A program made the translations under genes and the position numbers. A stretch of DNA of 64,000 nt from Gyromitra esculenta (lineage: Eukaryota > Ascomycota > Pezizomycetes > Pezizales > Discinaceae), in NCBI GenBank assembly GCA_038503075.1, contig JBCAML010000002.1:248001-312000 (forward strand), written 5' to 3'. Shown here one piece after another: positions 33,424-47,227 of this stretch. The number at the start of each line of letters is the position of its first letter. The stretch's first letter is position 1. A model generated the notes under the pieces. The model was not told the DNA's origin, searched no databases, and was given only the letters and a program-made list of their open reading frames with translations.

Positions 33424-35754
33424 CTAATACATATGGCGAACCACATGGTGCATTATAAATATTTTATTTGCTTGCCATACTACTTGCTAATGTATCTGCT
33501 CCACTGCATGTGCTTTTAGTGAAATCGAAAAATAGATTTCATGCATCCCTAGCTAACTAGAGTCCGTTAAAGATCGCATTTAGACTTGCCAAATTGCCGC
33601 TATTTGAAATACTCCATGTACATGTATGTACATGAATTTATAAGTGTGACAAGTCTCCAGAGTCTTAAGCTCCACGCCTCTCACAACACAATCCCCATCG
33701 CACCACACGACACTTCTCCAAAACTACACTCCGGGAGAGCTGGGAGTTTTTGGTACGGCATTGATGCGGTATTCTAGAGAATGCTAAATTAAGTCGGTTG
33801 TGTTGCAGAGCTTTTTGTCCAACCCGGTAGCACTTCCAACTTAAAACCGTATTTCTCACCGATGCGGTAGTGAAAACACCCCTCTTTCCGCCATTGTATG
33901 ATGCAAGTAGTCAAACACAGCCCTAGGGTAGCAGATAATGATAAATATCATCTCGAAGTTTTCCAGTTATGACCAGTACCTGGATCTAGAGAACTATATA
34001 GAGGAGAGATAACAACATTTTAGATACCCTGTTTGTCATTAACAACTCCCACCGCAGTAAGGAATCTCAACTACGATACGGAAACTGCAAGTCTCGGGGA
34101 CATTCAATACAACTGGTTATTCATGTTGGCCTCTTCTCAAAAGAATCTACCAGCAATCTCCAGACGAATAGCTCGTGCTTATCATAATCTCATAGCTCAA
34201 ACTTCAACTTTCAAACACCGCCGGATCTGAGGAGTTAACACTTAACGACGCTGTAAAATATTTCTGTCTCCGCATGTCTGATCTAATATCTAAGGGCCCT
34301 TTTGGAAATCTGACAACAGGATCAATCCTCGGATTCCCCTCGATGTCCGGGGCCTTTAAGGAAAATTGAACTAATACGCTCCTGGGAGATTGTCTAGCTT
34401 ATGATCTTCGACGCTAAATACAATCGAAAGTCTCACGATAGGTTGAAATATATGCCCGGCTAGGTTGTCCACCTTTAGTTCCTACACACTCGCCAATTCA
34501 ATGACACCCCCTACGTATGTTCACAACCAAAATACATATATCTAACAAAATGTAAATCGCAGGGCCAAGCCTTCAATTCCATGACGCTGTGAGGACTAGA
34601 TGTCAGCAGATTTTTTGCTATAGCGATAGAGCTAGGGTAAATGGATTGTATTTTATGGATGATACCGCACGGCCAGCTTAGGGTCAATTCATAAGACAGA
34701 TGCAGAGAGTTGCTAATCATAGGAGAATCTTGAGGGAGAATCTTAGCCTTGATGGTGTGCAGATATACCACGAGGAGCAAAACCTAATAGTGGAACCACC
34801 CAGGCGAGAATTAGCTATGAACGGTCTTCCAACTGCATTTACTCCTACGATGCGCAGCAACCAAGGCAGCAGAGGATGCGAACGAGCCAAAATTGACCCA
34901 TTTTCATGATTTAGCACCGCAGGCTAAGGAAATGGACGGGGCAGGCATGCAGCTACATAGGTATGTGATACTACTGCTTTTGGAAGTTTCAATTGAATAT
35001 ATTCTTTACGGTAACCTTTCTTATGTGAGCCAGCGCAAACTAAAGAGACAATCCAATAACTTTATCATCATATGTTTTGTAAAATCTCAGATACGCAAAT
35101 AGTTCCAGTTATCCCCCGCAGATTGTGTTAAATCGCCCCAATATCACTCGGATTTCTAATTTTCTCTCTCCCTGTTGGGTGCTCTAAATACGCAATCCTG
35201 TTTTAAGCCACCACTACATAATATTATCCACCAAAAAACAACTTCCTTACATCCCACGAAGAGAGGGTCTTCATCATACCCATCGGCACCAGGCCACGCC
35301 AAGCATTTAATAAACTTAAGGCGTTGAAGATAAAGCCACGCAAGAAAAAAGCAAGCCAAAAAACACATGTACAATCCCCATCGAACCGGCAAGGGAATAT
35401 ATAAGGGGCCCCGTATCTCGATTAATATTCATCACTGGCAAATATGCATAACAGCTCTCTTCTCCATCGGGGGGGGATGGTGATAGAAAATACGATCATA
35501 ACCAAAAAAAAAGAAACACAAACACAAACAATCACCCACGCCCAAATGCACGCAGAACGGGTTATGGGACAATAAAAAAGAACAAATCAAAAAAAGGGTA
35601 CTCTGGAAAAGAGCAGAAGAAAAACACAAAGGAAGAGGAGGAAGAGAAGGGTGCTCTACGCCAATCACGCCTTAGCAACGTAGTTACAGAACGAACAAAA
35701 CAAACCGAGCTAAACGCAAAAATCCCAAACCAAGTAAAAGACTAAAATAGATCC
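33424..35754. other. Intergenic, nothing supportable
   Basis: About 2.3 kb. One TACATGTA lies at 33619 inside ATGTACATGTATGTACAT. Frames are short and random. The last 300 bases before the ATG22 stop are A-rich and probably its 3' untranslated region on the minus strand. Confidence 0.5.
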
Positions 35755-37860
35755 TCATAGCTCGTCATATCCCACGTGTTCGACCGGTACCGTCAGTCTC
35801 AGCTCTTCCTCTGCTAGCTTGCGGCCTTCCTCTTTTCCGCGATCTACGTCGACTGCCGCAATAAATGGTACTGGGAGTGCCAGCAGCACTGCCAGGAACC
35901 AGAATGCAACTCTGATGTCACCGTATTTATCGGTTAGAGCGCCGACAATGGTGGGACCGAAGATGCTTGAGCCTTTGTCCGTCACGGCATAGAGTGCATA
36001 GAACGCGGCTTCGAATCCGGGTGGTACTATCGTTTCAGTCGATTAGTAACTATGAGGCAAGCACGTGGGGAACAGAGAGTCGCACTTAATTCGCCATAAA
36101 CGCTACGACAGTAGCCACTCACGCCCCCAAGGACAAATCCATACACCGCCCCAAGGAGATACATTTCCCACGGACTTGTCAACCCACCAAACCCAGAGTT
36201 CTGAACCGCTGGGATGAATCCGAGCAGTCCGTATAGCGGGATCAATTCAAAAACCATGATACAGATGAGAATTGTCTGGCTTGGTGTCCGTTTAAAAAAC
36301 TGTGCTATTCGAGGCCAAGCAAAGGCTCCACCAACACCAGAGACTGTAGAAATTACTGAGATAAAAGCTAAGGCCGCAGGTTTCATTTTGAGATTCTGGC
36401 GAATTGAAAAGTCCAACGGTTAGGGGAAATGATATATATTTTATGGATGGGTGGACGGGGAGAGAGGAGGCATACGGTCTTCGCGAATAAAACCGCCGTA
36501 CCGCTGACGGTTGCTACGCCATCACTGACTAGGAACCACGCCGCCAGGAAAAACATAATGTCTTTCAATCTCCGAGCTCTCATTATCGTCTTGCCAAGTC
36601 CTACCCACGCGTATTTCACATAACCCCACCAACTCCTTTCACTGACACTCACACCATTGACTTCTGCACCGGATAGTGATGGTAATGGGGGGCCAGGCCG
36701 GGGTCGCAGCCACATTGCTGTAGGAATTGTGAAAACGAACCACCAAAACCCTACGAAGAATAATACTAGCTTCAAAGACCAAGTGGTGGAGCCGGTCAAT
36801 AGGACTAGAATTATGGCAAATATTTGAAGCAACACGGCAGCTGTGTAACCAATAGCTATTCCATAGCTACTAATCTGGCTGCTCAATGTCAAAGATGGGC
36901 TACTCTTTCCTCTCAAGTCCCCCAAGTCAGGAATGTCTAAATTCGGCAGGTGAGAATCGCCTCGTAATAAGTAATCCTCCTCGCTATCTGGCGTTCTAAT
37001 AACCGGCGAAGCGGTAACTGGAGACTCATCGTAGAGCAATTTCGGGTGTTGTCGTACGAGCACGGGGAGAAACGCATTCAAAAGTACGAATGAGGCACCA
37101 AAGCCAATGTTACCGAGAGTAGCCCAGAGTGCGGCAAAAAGGTACCACCGTTCAGTTACCGTAATGAATAACATGGTAGACACACTACCAATAAAAGCAA
37201 AAACCAAGAGTAGCCGTTTTCTATACGCTCCTATACGCCTATTAGCGGCTGTAGGGAGGAACTGAAAATCAAGACTAATTACCGTGATCTGCGGCTCCAG
37301 ACATGGAAACTATTATAAGGGATTGAAGCAGCACGGACAATGAGAATGTATACCTGAGAGCCCAGCTAATTAGCATTGTAAACAAACAACTTCGTTTACA
37401 CCGGAGAAACGGACATTGCAAAAGAAGCGGTATTCATTTGCCAACCCATAATATATATTACACATTGCTCCGGCCCCTCGCGCATAAGCATATCCGACCC
37501 AGGAGGGCCAACTCCAGGACCTGTTGAAGCTCCACAAGGTGTGCTCTTATCCGACAGCAAAACACCATTCTCTCTAGCCAACTGTTCCAACGTGACGGGA
37601 ATAAAGGAGCCCACACCACAGATAACAAACACTTCTGCAGCCCAAGCGTAAGAGTACCAGCCCATTAGTTCTTTTTTAGAGGTAGACCGCACATCTTGGT
37701 CAGGAAACTGTGGGATGGAAGCTCTGTGATGATAGTGAAGAGCGCGAGATCGGTATTCGTCTTCTTCGGCGTCAGAAAGGGAGCGTTCGTCGTCAGCATC
37801 TTCAGGGTCTAGATCTAGCAATGCCCGGTAGCGGGGGGCGGCGGCTGCCTGGGCGCGCAT
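35755..37860 (-). CDS. ATG22: Autophagy-related protein 22 (vacuolar amino-acid effluxer)
   Basis: Vacuolar membrane transporter of the MFS type that exports amino acids released from autophagic bodies. Five exons join in frame: 37860-37400, 37353-37283, 37248-36476, 36395-36086 and 36026-35755 (628 residues). Hallmarks are [20 protein letters not shown] near residue 65, [99 protein letters not shown] and [11 protein letters not shown]. About a dozen hydrophobic helices are visible, with a long acidic loop between the first two groups as in other ATG22 proteins. Choosing donor GTGCGA at 36085 restores the conserved GELIPPG block and the correct phase. Confidence 0.95.
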
Positions 37861-38416
37861 TGTGAAGGATAAGAGGAGAAGAGGAGGAGGGGGGTCTAAG
37901 AGGAGCTTACAGGTTCGACACCTTGAAAAGAACCCTTGCGAGTTCTTTGCCCCAGCCATCAGCCGAGCAACGGAAGATCCCGATTCCAGCACAAACCCTA
38001 AGCCCTGAACCAAATAAAGCTTATATAATCTCGTTAAATCTCACTCGGCCAAAATTTACCCGGCAGCTCCCCACAGGTTCTCTCTGTGTTAAACAGTGCA
38101 AGTAATCCATTCCAACCCAAATAAATTCGAGGACTAAGCTGCCGCACCCAAACAGGCCCCCGCGCCCGGACCGATCGCGATTCGCCACCTGCCAAGAAGC
38201 CCTGACGCCCATAAATAATGAGGCTGCAAGCTTAAGCTCTCTCCCCTCTATTCCCTATCCAGCACTTCCTCAGCTCAACCACTATCCACTCGCCCGATAT
38301 CACTATTTCTAACATTGCTTAAGTACCATCGTTTTCAGTGATAACAAAAAGAAAAGTATGGATAGATTCATACTATTTTCTCCTATCCCACCCCCTCCTA
38401 GCTTCCATATTATGAA

Positions 38417-38447
38417 CTAACATCATCGGGGTGGCCAATGATGTTAG
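38417..38447. repeat. Perfect 10-bp inverted repeat (hairpin)
   Basis: CTAACATCAT and ATGATGTTAG are perfect reverse complements separated by an 11-base spacer (cggggtggcca). A second, shorter inverted pair (gctaggc/gcctagc) follows within 90 bases. It lies about 560 bases upstream of the ATG22 start, in no gene. Confidence 0.75.
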
Positions 38448-40285
38448 AATGGTGTATGACCATTCTTGGCTAGGCAGAGGACTAATAATCCGGCCTCAAT
38501 GGCCTAGCTCTACTGGAAGGGCTTCTAGAAGAATCCTAAATGACTATTTATTTTGGGGGGAATCATCGACAATTTTGTTGACGCATTACAGGCTTATTTT
38601 AGGTTATTGATCTCGACTTAGCAATGGTTTGGTCATCATTGGTTCTCATTAAGTACATTTAGTCTATCTAATTTTAGGGAGGATTAGGACGGTGACTCTC
38701 TGGTAATCAAAGTAAGTTTCACACCTTCCTCTATGAACTGTTCGCTCCCAAAACCGAGGTGGTAATCTCCTTCATATTCACAATTTATAATGTATCTCTC
38801 ATTATAAGATTTATCTTTAAAACTTCTCTAATCTCTGATTCTTCTGGTGAAATAATTAGATCAATCTACTATACCGCTGAATTATCGAGAATAACTTCCT
38901 GGTAAGCACGCGGATTCCTATAACCTCAAAGATAGCCGAAACAACTTTCTAAACTTTCGTACCACGCGCACCTCCACGAGAAGTTTAAGGAGCCGGAGCC
39001 TATTGTTACGTGTTTTCCACCCCTAATAGTAGTAGGTTGGGATAGAATCAAAGTCTGATTAATGTGATTTGCTAGAAACTAGTCAATATACCTCACAATT
39101 TTTGCGCATTCGAAGAGTTTCGATCCATGCTTATGATTTTTCGCCGCCAAGAGATTTCTAGCATAGGCCACAGCTATTCTGAAGCTAGGGTTGTATCATG
39201 AATCATAGACAAGAGGTACGTCCTTGGTATTGATCTCTAATAATAGCAGTTAATCGATTATTATCTCCTTCGATCGATTAACTATTTGTGTATGCTCCTT
39301 CTTGAACTTTACTTTGAGAATGATGCCGTATGAGCGCCATTGTTTTTCTCTCTCTCTTAAATAGTGCGATATATTAAATCTCTAGTGAAAGATATTTTTT
39401 TAACGCGGGTACATGCCATGGTAATCGTTGCATTTTCCGTTTGCCGTTTATATAACTCGTGTTCTAATTGACATCTAATCTTGACTGAAGCTGTGGATTT
39501 CTCCGCCCTTAAAGTGTAAGGTAGTGAGCGTTGAGTAAGTTGAAGGACGATTGTTGAACCAAAGTATAAACTTAGGTAAAAGAACAAAAGCTCATAAATC
39601 TTAGTATGCAGTTTAGAGCTGTATACTTAATAGCGTAGAGGTTTTAATACACCGTGCCATGAGCCAACTGTACGAGCTTTTAACAAATAGATCCTTTTTA
39701 TCTGGATAATGGTCCTAAAGGGGTTTTTAATAAGAGCAGAGTAAAACTAAATGTTTGGTAATCAGTTCACTCCGCAATAACACTATGGCAAACGGGGAGG
39801 CTTCTGCGAATGTCTAAAGTTTCAATACGTCACGGAGGAGATCCGTTGGAGTGTATAATAAAATGTACCAAACCAACTGCCCTGCGGTTCGGTGGTTTCA
39901 CTGTCTCTCTGGATACTAAACCGGAGTAAAATCTCCGATCGTTAGAGCCGAAGTTGAACGAAAAACCATCCATAGATTGAAATGTTGCTTGAATGAATAT
40001 ATCTCAGTCTTATGCAAGTACAACTTGTGAATTATGGCTTCCGTATACTCATCTGCCGATGCCATGTTACTCTCAGTATCATTTGATTGCCGAGTTTAAG
40101 TGTAGCTAGATCTCGGATGTTGTGTACCTGCTCACAGCTAGTATTTCTCGAGATTTAATTGGTTAATACATCTCTGTTAAATCCCTATATTCCACCAGTG
40201 TGGTAATATATAAATAGCATCGATAATATTACCAGTGTAGAAAAGAACCACTCCAATTCTAATCTCGCTCCCAATCCAGCCAATC

Positions 40286-40405
40286 ATGCTACCGCTATCA
40301 AAACTCTTCCTGTTAGTAGCTCTACCAATCTGGCTGTTAAATTGTTCCAGAAAAGAAGATTGGCGAAATAAACCGGTCCGAATTCTCTATGATTTGTATG
40401 TATAG
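40286..40405 (+). CDS. Possible very small secreted peptide (39 codons)
   Basis: ATG at 40286 opens a hydrophobic, signal-peptide-like start (MLPLSKLFLLVALPIWLLNC) followed by about 19 basic-polar residues and a stop. A TATA-like ATATATAAATA lies about 80 bases upstream, and the sequence between is pyrimidine-rich with C/A-rich start context, as at real fungal genes. A GTATGT splice-donor-like sequence falls at the 3' end, so the frame may continue through an intron; one alternative acceptor adds about 26 residues. There is no homology I recognise. Could be a remnant or chance. Confidence 0.3.
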   Translation: MLPLSKLFLLVALPIWLLNCSRKEDWRNKPVRILYDLYV

Positions 40406-42918
40406 CCCTAGACTTAATTAAGGATCCCTATCCCGATATCGAATTAATGTCGCTGGACTGAAGATCAAGTGATACTATAAGCAAAAATACCACGCTGCTA
40501 TTATTTCTTTTCAACTCTGGAGATATGATACTTGATGAGTAAAATAGATACCATCTTTACTCTATTATAGGGTCTTGGTAACTCAGTTTTAGTAATGACG
40601 AAGTGCGAGTGACAACGATAGATTTGAGTCAGAGAGATTGGACGGTAGAGTGAAACAGTTGGTCTAAATACCGATTTCATGAGCCCCGCGACTTAACGTT
40701 GAAATCACTCTTTCGATAAGTAAGCTATCTCTTCTGCTGGTGAGACTGTACACATGTTGGTCCGCAGGCTGTTAGGGTAATGTATCGAGGCGGTTATTGC
40801 ACCCCAGGGCAGACGTGTCAAAATAAGCTTCACGCACGCGTCAGCCTCAGCATATATGTTTACTCAAATTGCCGTGAAACAAGCAAACCTCAAGACAGAT
40901 AATAGACCGTGGTAGGTGCTTCATCGCTCCATGGGTAGCAAGGATGCACAATTTTTGATCTTGAAGGAATCGAAAACACTAGCACTCCAGATCTATCTTC
41001 CGTCGAAGGAGTCATACTGGCGTAGATTGATGTAACAGCCAATAGCATGTGTGTAATGATAGCTGACGAAACGACGGGGTGTTAATGATATTGGAAGGGA
41101 AGGGATTGTTTGCTTTGAGCACGTACTGAGTCTTGCCAATTTGGCCGGTGAATGATATCTACACTCCCGGTATTAGTATTAGCGTACAGCCGTAGTGAAT
41201 AGATCTGGAGAAGAATGTGATTTGAGCCGATCAGAGCCGATGAAGGATAGGCAGCGGCGAACGAAATAGGCTAGGGTTGAATCGGCTGTTGTTTGTTAGA
41301 CCCCAAATAGGAGTACTGCTGGTGAGAGTGTTGGGTTTAAGTGGGGTTTGGAGATGGAGGTAGAGGGGATAGATATAGGGAGGCAGGAATGTGTGCTAGA
41401 TAGCCGTGTTTCTCTTGGAATTGGTTGTTTTAATGAATTTGACTCAAGGATCTCTGCTTGAATCTCCTACAGTACTACATATATGAGAATCAGTAAGCTA
41501 TCGTTATAATCCTTAGAAGTGTTTAGAATGGCTTAGAACACTATTTAGTTCTTGTTTTGGGATAGCATGTTGATTGGCGAAGATTGTATGGCTTCAATAT
41601 GCTTTCGTCAAACCTGTGGGCTGGAAGGATAGTGTAGAGTGCTAATGTTTGCTGTTGAATACATGTATGTAGAGTAAGGTGGGGTAGAAAGGTGGGATGA
41701 AGGCGGGGTGAGGAATGAGGAAAGGTTCCTCAGTAGAGAGGTCGCGGCCCTGCTGGGTCTCTTTGATGGTTTCATATGAGTGACAACTCGTGACTGGGCC
41801 ATACGGCTGGATTCCAGCAGCAGCCCCCAGTTACTTTCCCAACCTGTACCTACATGTATCTCGCACAGGATGATTTCACATGCGACGGACTAGACAAAGC
41901 AACAAATTGGCACAGAAATGGCCTCCAGACAGCTGATCCTCACCCGCTCGGTCAGTAATATACATTCCCAACCGGCCTGCCCCTGTGCCTGGAGGAACAG
42001 CGGGCTTGTCGGATGGCAGCGAACACGGTTCGAGCGATAGCGGTTACACCACATCGGCCAATAGGAACGCACGCGAGGCTTGGCGGAACAACAGACCCAG
42101 CCAATTCCCTTTTCCCTTTTTTCCTTCGTCCCAAGTGCAAGCAAACGCTGGCCTGCAGAAACCGAGTGCGTAAAGAGAAGCGATAGCGAAGGATAGTATT
42201 ACATTCGCATACATATCATAGCACAGACCAGAGAGCTCTTTGTGCGAGGATAGGAGCTCATCGGCACGGTCGGCAGATACTACATAGTACTGTAGCTGGC
42301 TGGTTGGTCGATTGACGTATAGACTGACTGCCTGTCTCTGTCTCTCGCGGCCCTGGGAAGGCTGTGATAGAATACCGATAGTTCTCTGCGTGATATTTGC
42401 AACAGGTCGACGAAGTAACGCGAGGCTGGGACCCTCCCACCTGCCTGCCTCTTCTTCTATCCTGCTCTGGCGAGGGAATAACGGAAGGGGACGAATCTCG
42501 AGAACCGTAATCATCATCACCACCATAACATCACTCCCCCAGCAAGCAACTCCACACAGTGAATCCCACCTCTGCGCAGATCTCCGTATTCGCCATTCAT
42601 CGCCAAATAAACTTGCCCTTGACGGATAGCCTCGAGTGACGAAAACTTCTCCAGCCCTACGCGATCTTCCTCTTCGCTGTGGAACACGATCGATCCCCCC
42701 CTTTGCCATCCCCCCAGCTTCCCACGTTACGATCTCGCCCTATCCTCGCTTCGCACGACAAAGTCCACGACCCCCAACGGACATAATCAACAATCATCAC
42801 AACAACGAGCCCAGACCCACCAACCACCACCAATCAACTCTCGCCCTCCTCCCGCGACCCAACTTTCCTTCAGATCTCCGCGGTGCAGGCGGGCGGAGCC
42901 TCTACGACAGTCACGATT

Positions 42919-45900
42919 ATGCCCCAAGCCATGTCACCCAGCGCCGTTGACGATGCCCCCTCTAAGAGCGCCCTCAAATCCGAGTCTTCAAAAACTACAC
43001 AGCTAGAGATTCGGAACCCGCCGTTACCGCACATCACCCAGGGTTTCATCCCCTTGTCGTTGCTGATCAAACGACTCGTGCAGCATGCCCATAACAAGCT
43101 TGGGGAGTTGGTGGATTCGCTTCAGGGTGGAGGACAGAGCGATGAGGAGAAGAAATTGCGCATTATTGAACACATGCAGGATATGAGGAAGCAGTTTATC
43201 AAGGTCCTGGTGCTGGCTATGTGGAGTAAGAATGCTGGAGCTGTTAGTGAGGTTATTGATTTGAAGCTGTTTCTGGATAGCAGGCAGGAGATCTTTCATC
43301 ATGTGGTTTGGAACCTGTTTGATGTGCGGAGGAAGATGAACCAGGCGAGGTACGTACAGTGGGGTGCTAGAGTATTGGACCTACAGATCAATGGGAGTAT
43401 TGGGAACTCTGGCGCTTGGAATTGCACTAAGAGTGGGAGCATTGGGATTTCAAGATCGACGAATGCTAATATCACACAGGGTCCCTAATCCCGACCTCGA
43501 TACGGCCGTTCAAGTCCTCTCCACCGGCCGTGCCTCGACCTCCATGACACGCCGCTATGTCCCCCCCCCACCTCTCACTTCCAGCGCTATCCTCAAAACC
43601 CTTTCCAATATCAACACCCTCCTCTCTCTCCGCCTCTCTCTCCATTCTCCCCCGCCGCCCCACTTCCGCACCTACATCATCCACTCCGGCCGCGCAACCT
43701 TCACCGTCGAGCACGAATTCGAAGTCGACATGAGCATTGGCTCCGAAGACCCAACCTCCCAGCTCTACCTCATCGATTTCCGTCTGATATTTCACCCCTG
43801 CACCAACACCCCACTCCAGCCAGCCCTCCGAAAAGAGATCGAAGGCCGCGGAGACGCAGTTCTGAAATCCCAAGGCCTCGACGGAATATTCGACTTCCTA
43901 CACGAATTCGTACTAACCCACAAGATCAACGTTCTCCTCCGACAGGCACAGGAAATGCTCACAGGCCGCTGGACCGAGAACCTGCGCGTACAGCAAATCA
44001 AACGTACCCTCGTCGTCCAATACTGGACTTCGCGCGCCGGCGAAGGCAAGTCCTGGATCGAAGTAGGGGTCAAGCGCGGCAAAGCAAGCAAACCATCCCG
44101 CTTAGGCGTCCGCTGGATGCGCGAAGGTAAAGAAGTTCGGGACCAGGAAGTACCGCTAGATGTTGGTGTCTTGAGTGCGGAACAGCTCCTGAAAACTGTT
44201 ATTGCTATGCATACCTCACATATACTGTCTATGATTAAGTTGAGGCTACAAGCACTACCAATGTTTCCGCCAAGTTCGCTACATCTTACTACACATCCTA
44301 GCGACTCGTTTAATTCTTCGCTGCAACTGACGCTTACGCCGTCCCGGACCATCCGCGTCCTGATCGAGCCGATTACGGGCCGTTTTGCATTGACGAGGCC
44401 AACGGCGATGAGTATACATGCGGAGGCTGGGATGAATCATGATCCGTCGGTGGTGAATGATTATCTGGCGAGGCTGAAGTTTGTGGTGCTGCAAGAGGAG
44501 ATTGAGAGTAGGGCGCGAAGCATGGGCTGGGATGTGCTTAAGATGGTGAATATAAGGCGTGAGGAGCTAAAGATGTTTTTTCCGAGCACGACGCGGTATA
44601 TGACGTTTATGAGGCGTGAAGGGTGGCGGAGGGAGTGGGTTGTTTGTGTAGTCCTTGGAGACGGCGGGGAGGGGTTCTATGTTTCTAAGATGTGAGTGAT
44701 AGCTTGGGTTAACGTGGCGGGATTGTGTTAATGTAGTGGGGCTTTACTGACAAGTAATTTTGGTGATAGTCATGAGGCACCGCAGCAATGGACTATGTCG
44801 ACTGCGATTCTGGTACCTATTACTACATCGCTCAACCCTTCGTATAGCTTCCTTGCCTCGCTTGAGAAGGTAGCGTCGGCCATCATTACACTACATGTTA
44901 CCGCCGAGCTCCTTACATCTCGCGGCATTCAGCACCAACTCAAACCCCCCAAGGTGTCGGATCCAAAACTCACAATCCCAGATCTCTACATCCGCTTCTC
45001 ATCCCTCATCCCGCGCGCAACTTGGGGAATCGATGCCCTCCGCCTCACCTTCCAGTCCCTCGCCGAGGATGGCCGAAGCGTGTTAACAGTATTCGGCCGG
45101 ACCCGAGAACCAATGACACAGCTCGGTGGTGAGATTAGAGCCGCCGACAGCGACGTATCGTTCCATCCTCTTAGTGGGAGCTACGCCATCCGCTTCACCG
45201 TCGCCGTAGGCGATACTATCATCGACCAGCTTGTGGAAAAGCTACATCGCATCGAAACCCTAATCAAGTTCGTTGCGGTAATCCGACGGTTCCGATTACC
45301 GTGTCTACACGTCTCACTCGGCCGCATCGGGTTCCGGTATGCCAGCGAAGCGAATAGTACAGCAGAAGTCTCATTCGGAAGCGAAGAAGCAGAAGACGGT
45401 GGCGGCCAAGAAAATGACGGCAGAGGAAATATGCGACTACATCTACCATCCCGAAGTCCACATGTTCGGATCAAACATTTTTTGGAAAATGAGCTGAATA
45501 CATCTGGGTTGGAAATCGTGGTTATGGCTTTGACGGTTACATTGCCGCTATTACTCGCATTTGAGGATATTGAAAGCTGGGTTACGAACCCGTCGCCGCC
45601 AGGCGGCGGCCCTAGTAACGCGCCATTGACCGGTGAGGGCGTATTATACATTCTGCCGCGGAATGTGGATTGGTTTAGAGTCGAGTATAGAAACTACGGA
45701 GTGGTGCTAGACTGGCGACTCCGGTGCCGGAAGAGTATGCTATATTGGTATGTCCAAGATGCAGCGGTAGCGGGTGCGGACAGTGAGAGGGGTGTTAGAG
45801 GGGGCGAAGGTAGGAGGAAAGCGGATATGTTGAAAAGTATCTGGAGCGGTGAGGTGGAGGGTGATTGGGAGGCTTTAAAGATCGGAGCTGCAGCGGGGGT

Positions 45901-46024
45901 GAGGGGTGTCGGCGGGTTGGTGAAGGTTGTGCATGAGGCAATTATGAGTGCGGAAGCACCAGGTACTGCGGTGATGAATGGCGGAGGAACAAACGAAGCG
46001 TGGATAAAGACTAGTAAGGGATGA
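42919..46024 (+). CDS. MED14: Mediator complex subunit 14
   Basis: Backbone subunit joining head, middle and tail modules of Mediator (yeast Rgr1); nuclear RNA polymerase II co-activator. Three exons, 42919-43349, 43480-44691 and 44770-46024, give 965 residues. The N-terminal MED14 domain (about residues 35-170) is recognisable: LPHITQGFIPLSLLIKRLVQ, KLGELVDSLQ, IEHMQDMRKQFIKVLVLAMW and the helix ending NLFDVRRKMNQAR. The rest is alternating helical and beta segments typical of the family, with no other named domain. The first intron follows the AR of MNQAR, and the splice rebuilds VPNPDLDTAV. Two ATGs lie close together (42919 and 42931); I chose the first. Fungal orthologues are of similar length. 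Confidence 0.9.
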
Positions 46025-47227
46025 AGGGTAGGAATAAAGGGTAGGAGTGCAGTTATGCAAGATATGATATCAGAGAATTTATGGCTTTGTTGCTTGCTTT
46101 GGTTGGAACCCCTTTGAAAGCTGCTTTGGATGAATGGATGTGATAATTCTGGGTTTAATGTATATATATATATCTTTTTCTTTCTTTCTGTGAGCGGGTT
46201 TTACGGTGTTTGTTTTTCGAGTTTTTTGTTTTTTTCTTGTTCATTCTTCTGATGAGAATTACGGACCTTTAAAAAGAATTTTTTATATTTTCCCTCCCCT
46301 CTTTTGACTAGGGGTAGGGGGATAGGGGGGAAGGGAGGTAGGGAGGAGGCAGTAGCCACCCTGTATCGCTTATTTTTCTTCTCGATCTTCTTCCTCTTTT
46401 CTGCTATTGTTGTGGTAGTAATAATAGGGATGGAGTTTGAAGATTGCTTTTCTTTCTTTCTTGGTCCTTGATCTAATAGTCGTCTGGTGAAAAATACCTG
46501 GAAGGGCCTTGAATGGGTATATGGTGGATAGAAGAAAGCTTTGTTTTGCTATGGTTCTTGGGTTGGTCTGTTTTGATACTTGAGGGGGGGGTACTGGGAA
46601 TGACGTGGTTGGTACATATATGTATATGATTGATGTTTTAAGATTGAAGATTGAAGTACATGTATGTTACCAGGAGCTAGTAGCGGCGGTACGGGATCGG
46701 AGTGAGTGGTGAATTTGGGGGGGGAGGGAATCTATCAGTGCAGGTCCTCGCTCTAAATTAATAAACTTTGTACCGTCGGAACGTGGCTTATTAGTGCTAG
46801 GGACGTGTTAATTGGATCTCCTATTAACAGCCAATGAGGGATGTTGCTTGGCAGAAAGGGCATTTGTAGATCAGCCCAAACTCTACGATTTATTTTTCCA
46901 TCTTTTATCCTTCATGACTGGCCAAGTTCGCATCTCTCTGTGTAGAGGTGGGCGGTATCAGAGGTAGGGGGGATGCTATGAAATAAAACCAGCAAGAGTA
47001 CGACTACTTACTTGGCGATGAGTGGCTTTGTGTGAATGGATTGATAGATGATAATCTCAACTCTACAGCGAGACTAGGATGTGGTTTCAAATACATTTTA
47101 TGTAGCATGGCGAAGAGAGAACGAAAGCCTTTATATTCTATCGATACTTTACCGGCGCATATACTTTTTTTTTTAAACCCACCTTCGAGTTTGTACGTTA
47201 ACCCACGGACCCAAACCTACAAACGCC
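46025..47227. other. Intergenic, convergent 3' flanks
   Basis: About 1.2 kb, T-rich and G-rich tracts (TA run near 46161, G runs at 46311-46345 and 46586-46592), probably 3' untranslated sequence of MED14 then spacer. One TACATGTA at 46657 and one TACATATATGTA palindrome at 46613-46624. No gene. Confidence 0.5.

Larger units (their letters stand above)
37861..42918. other. Large AT-rich intergenic region
   Basis: About 5 kb upstream of both ATG22 (-) and MED14 (+). Contents I can support are a strong hairpin at 38417-38447, a possible tiny secreted peptide at 40286-40405 with a TATA box, and TACATGTA palindromes at 41660 and 41851. The last kilobase is CT- and GC-richer, like a promoter and leader for MED14. 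Confidence 0.5.
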
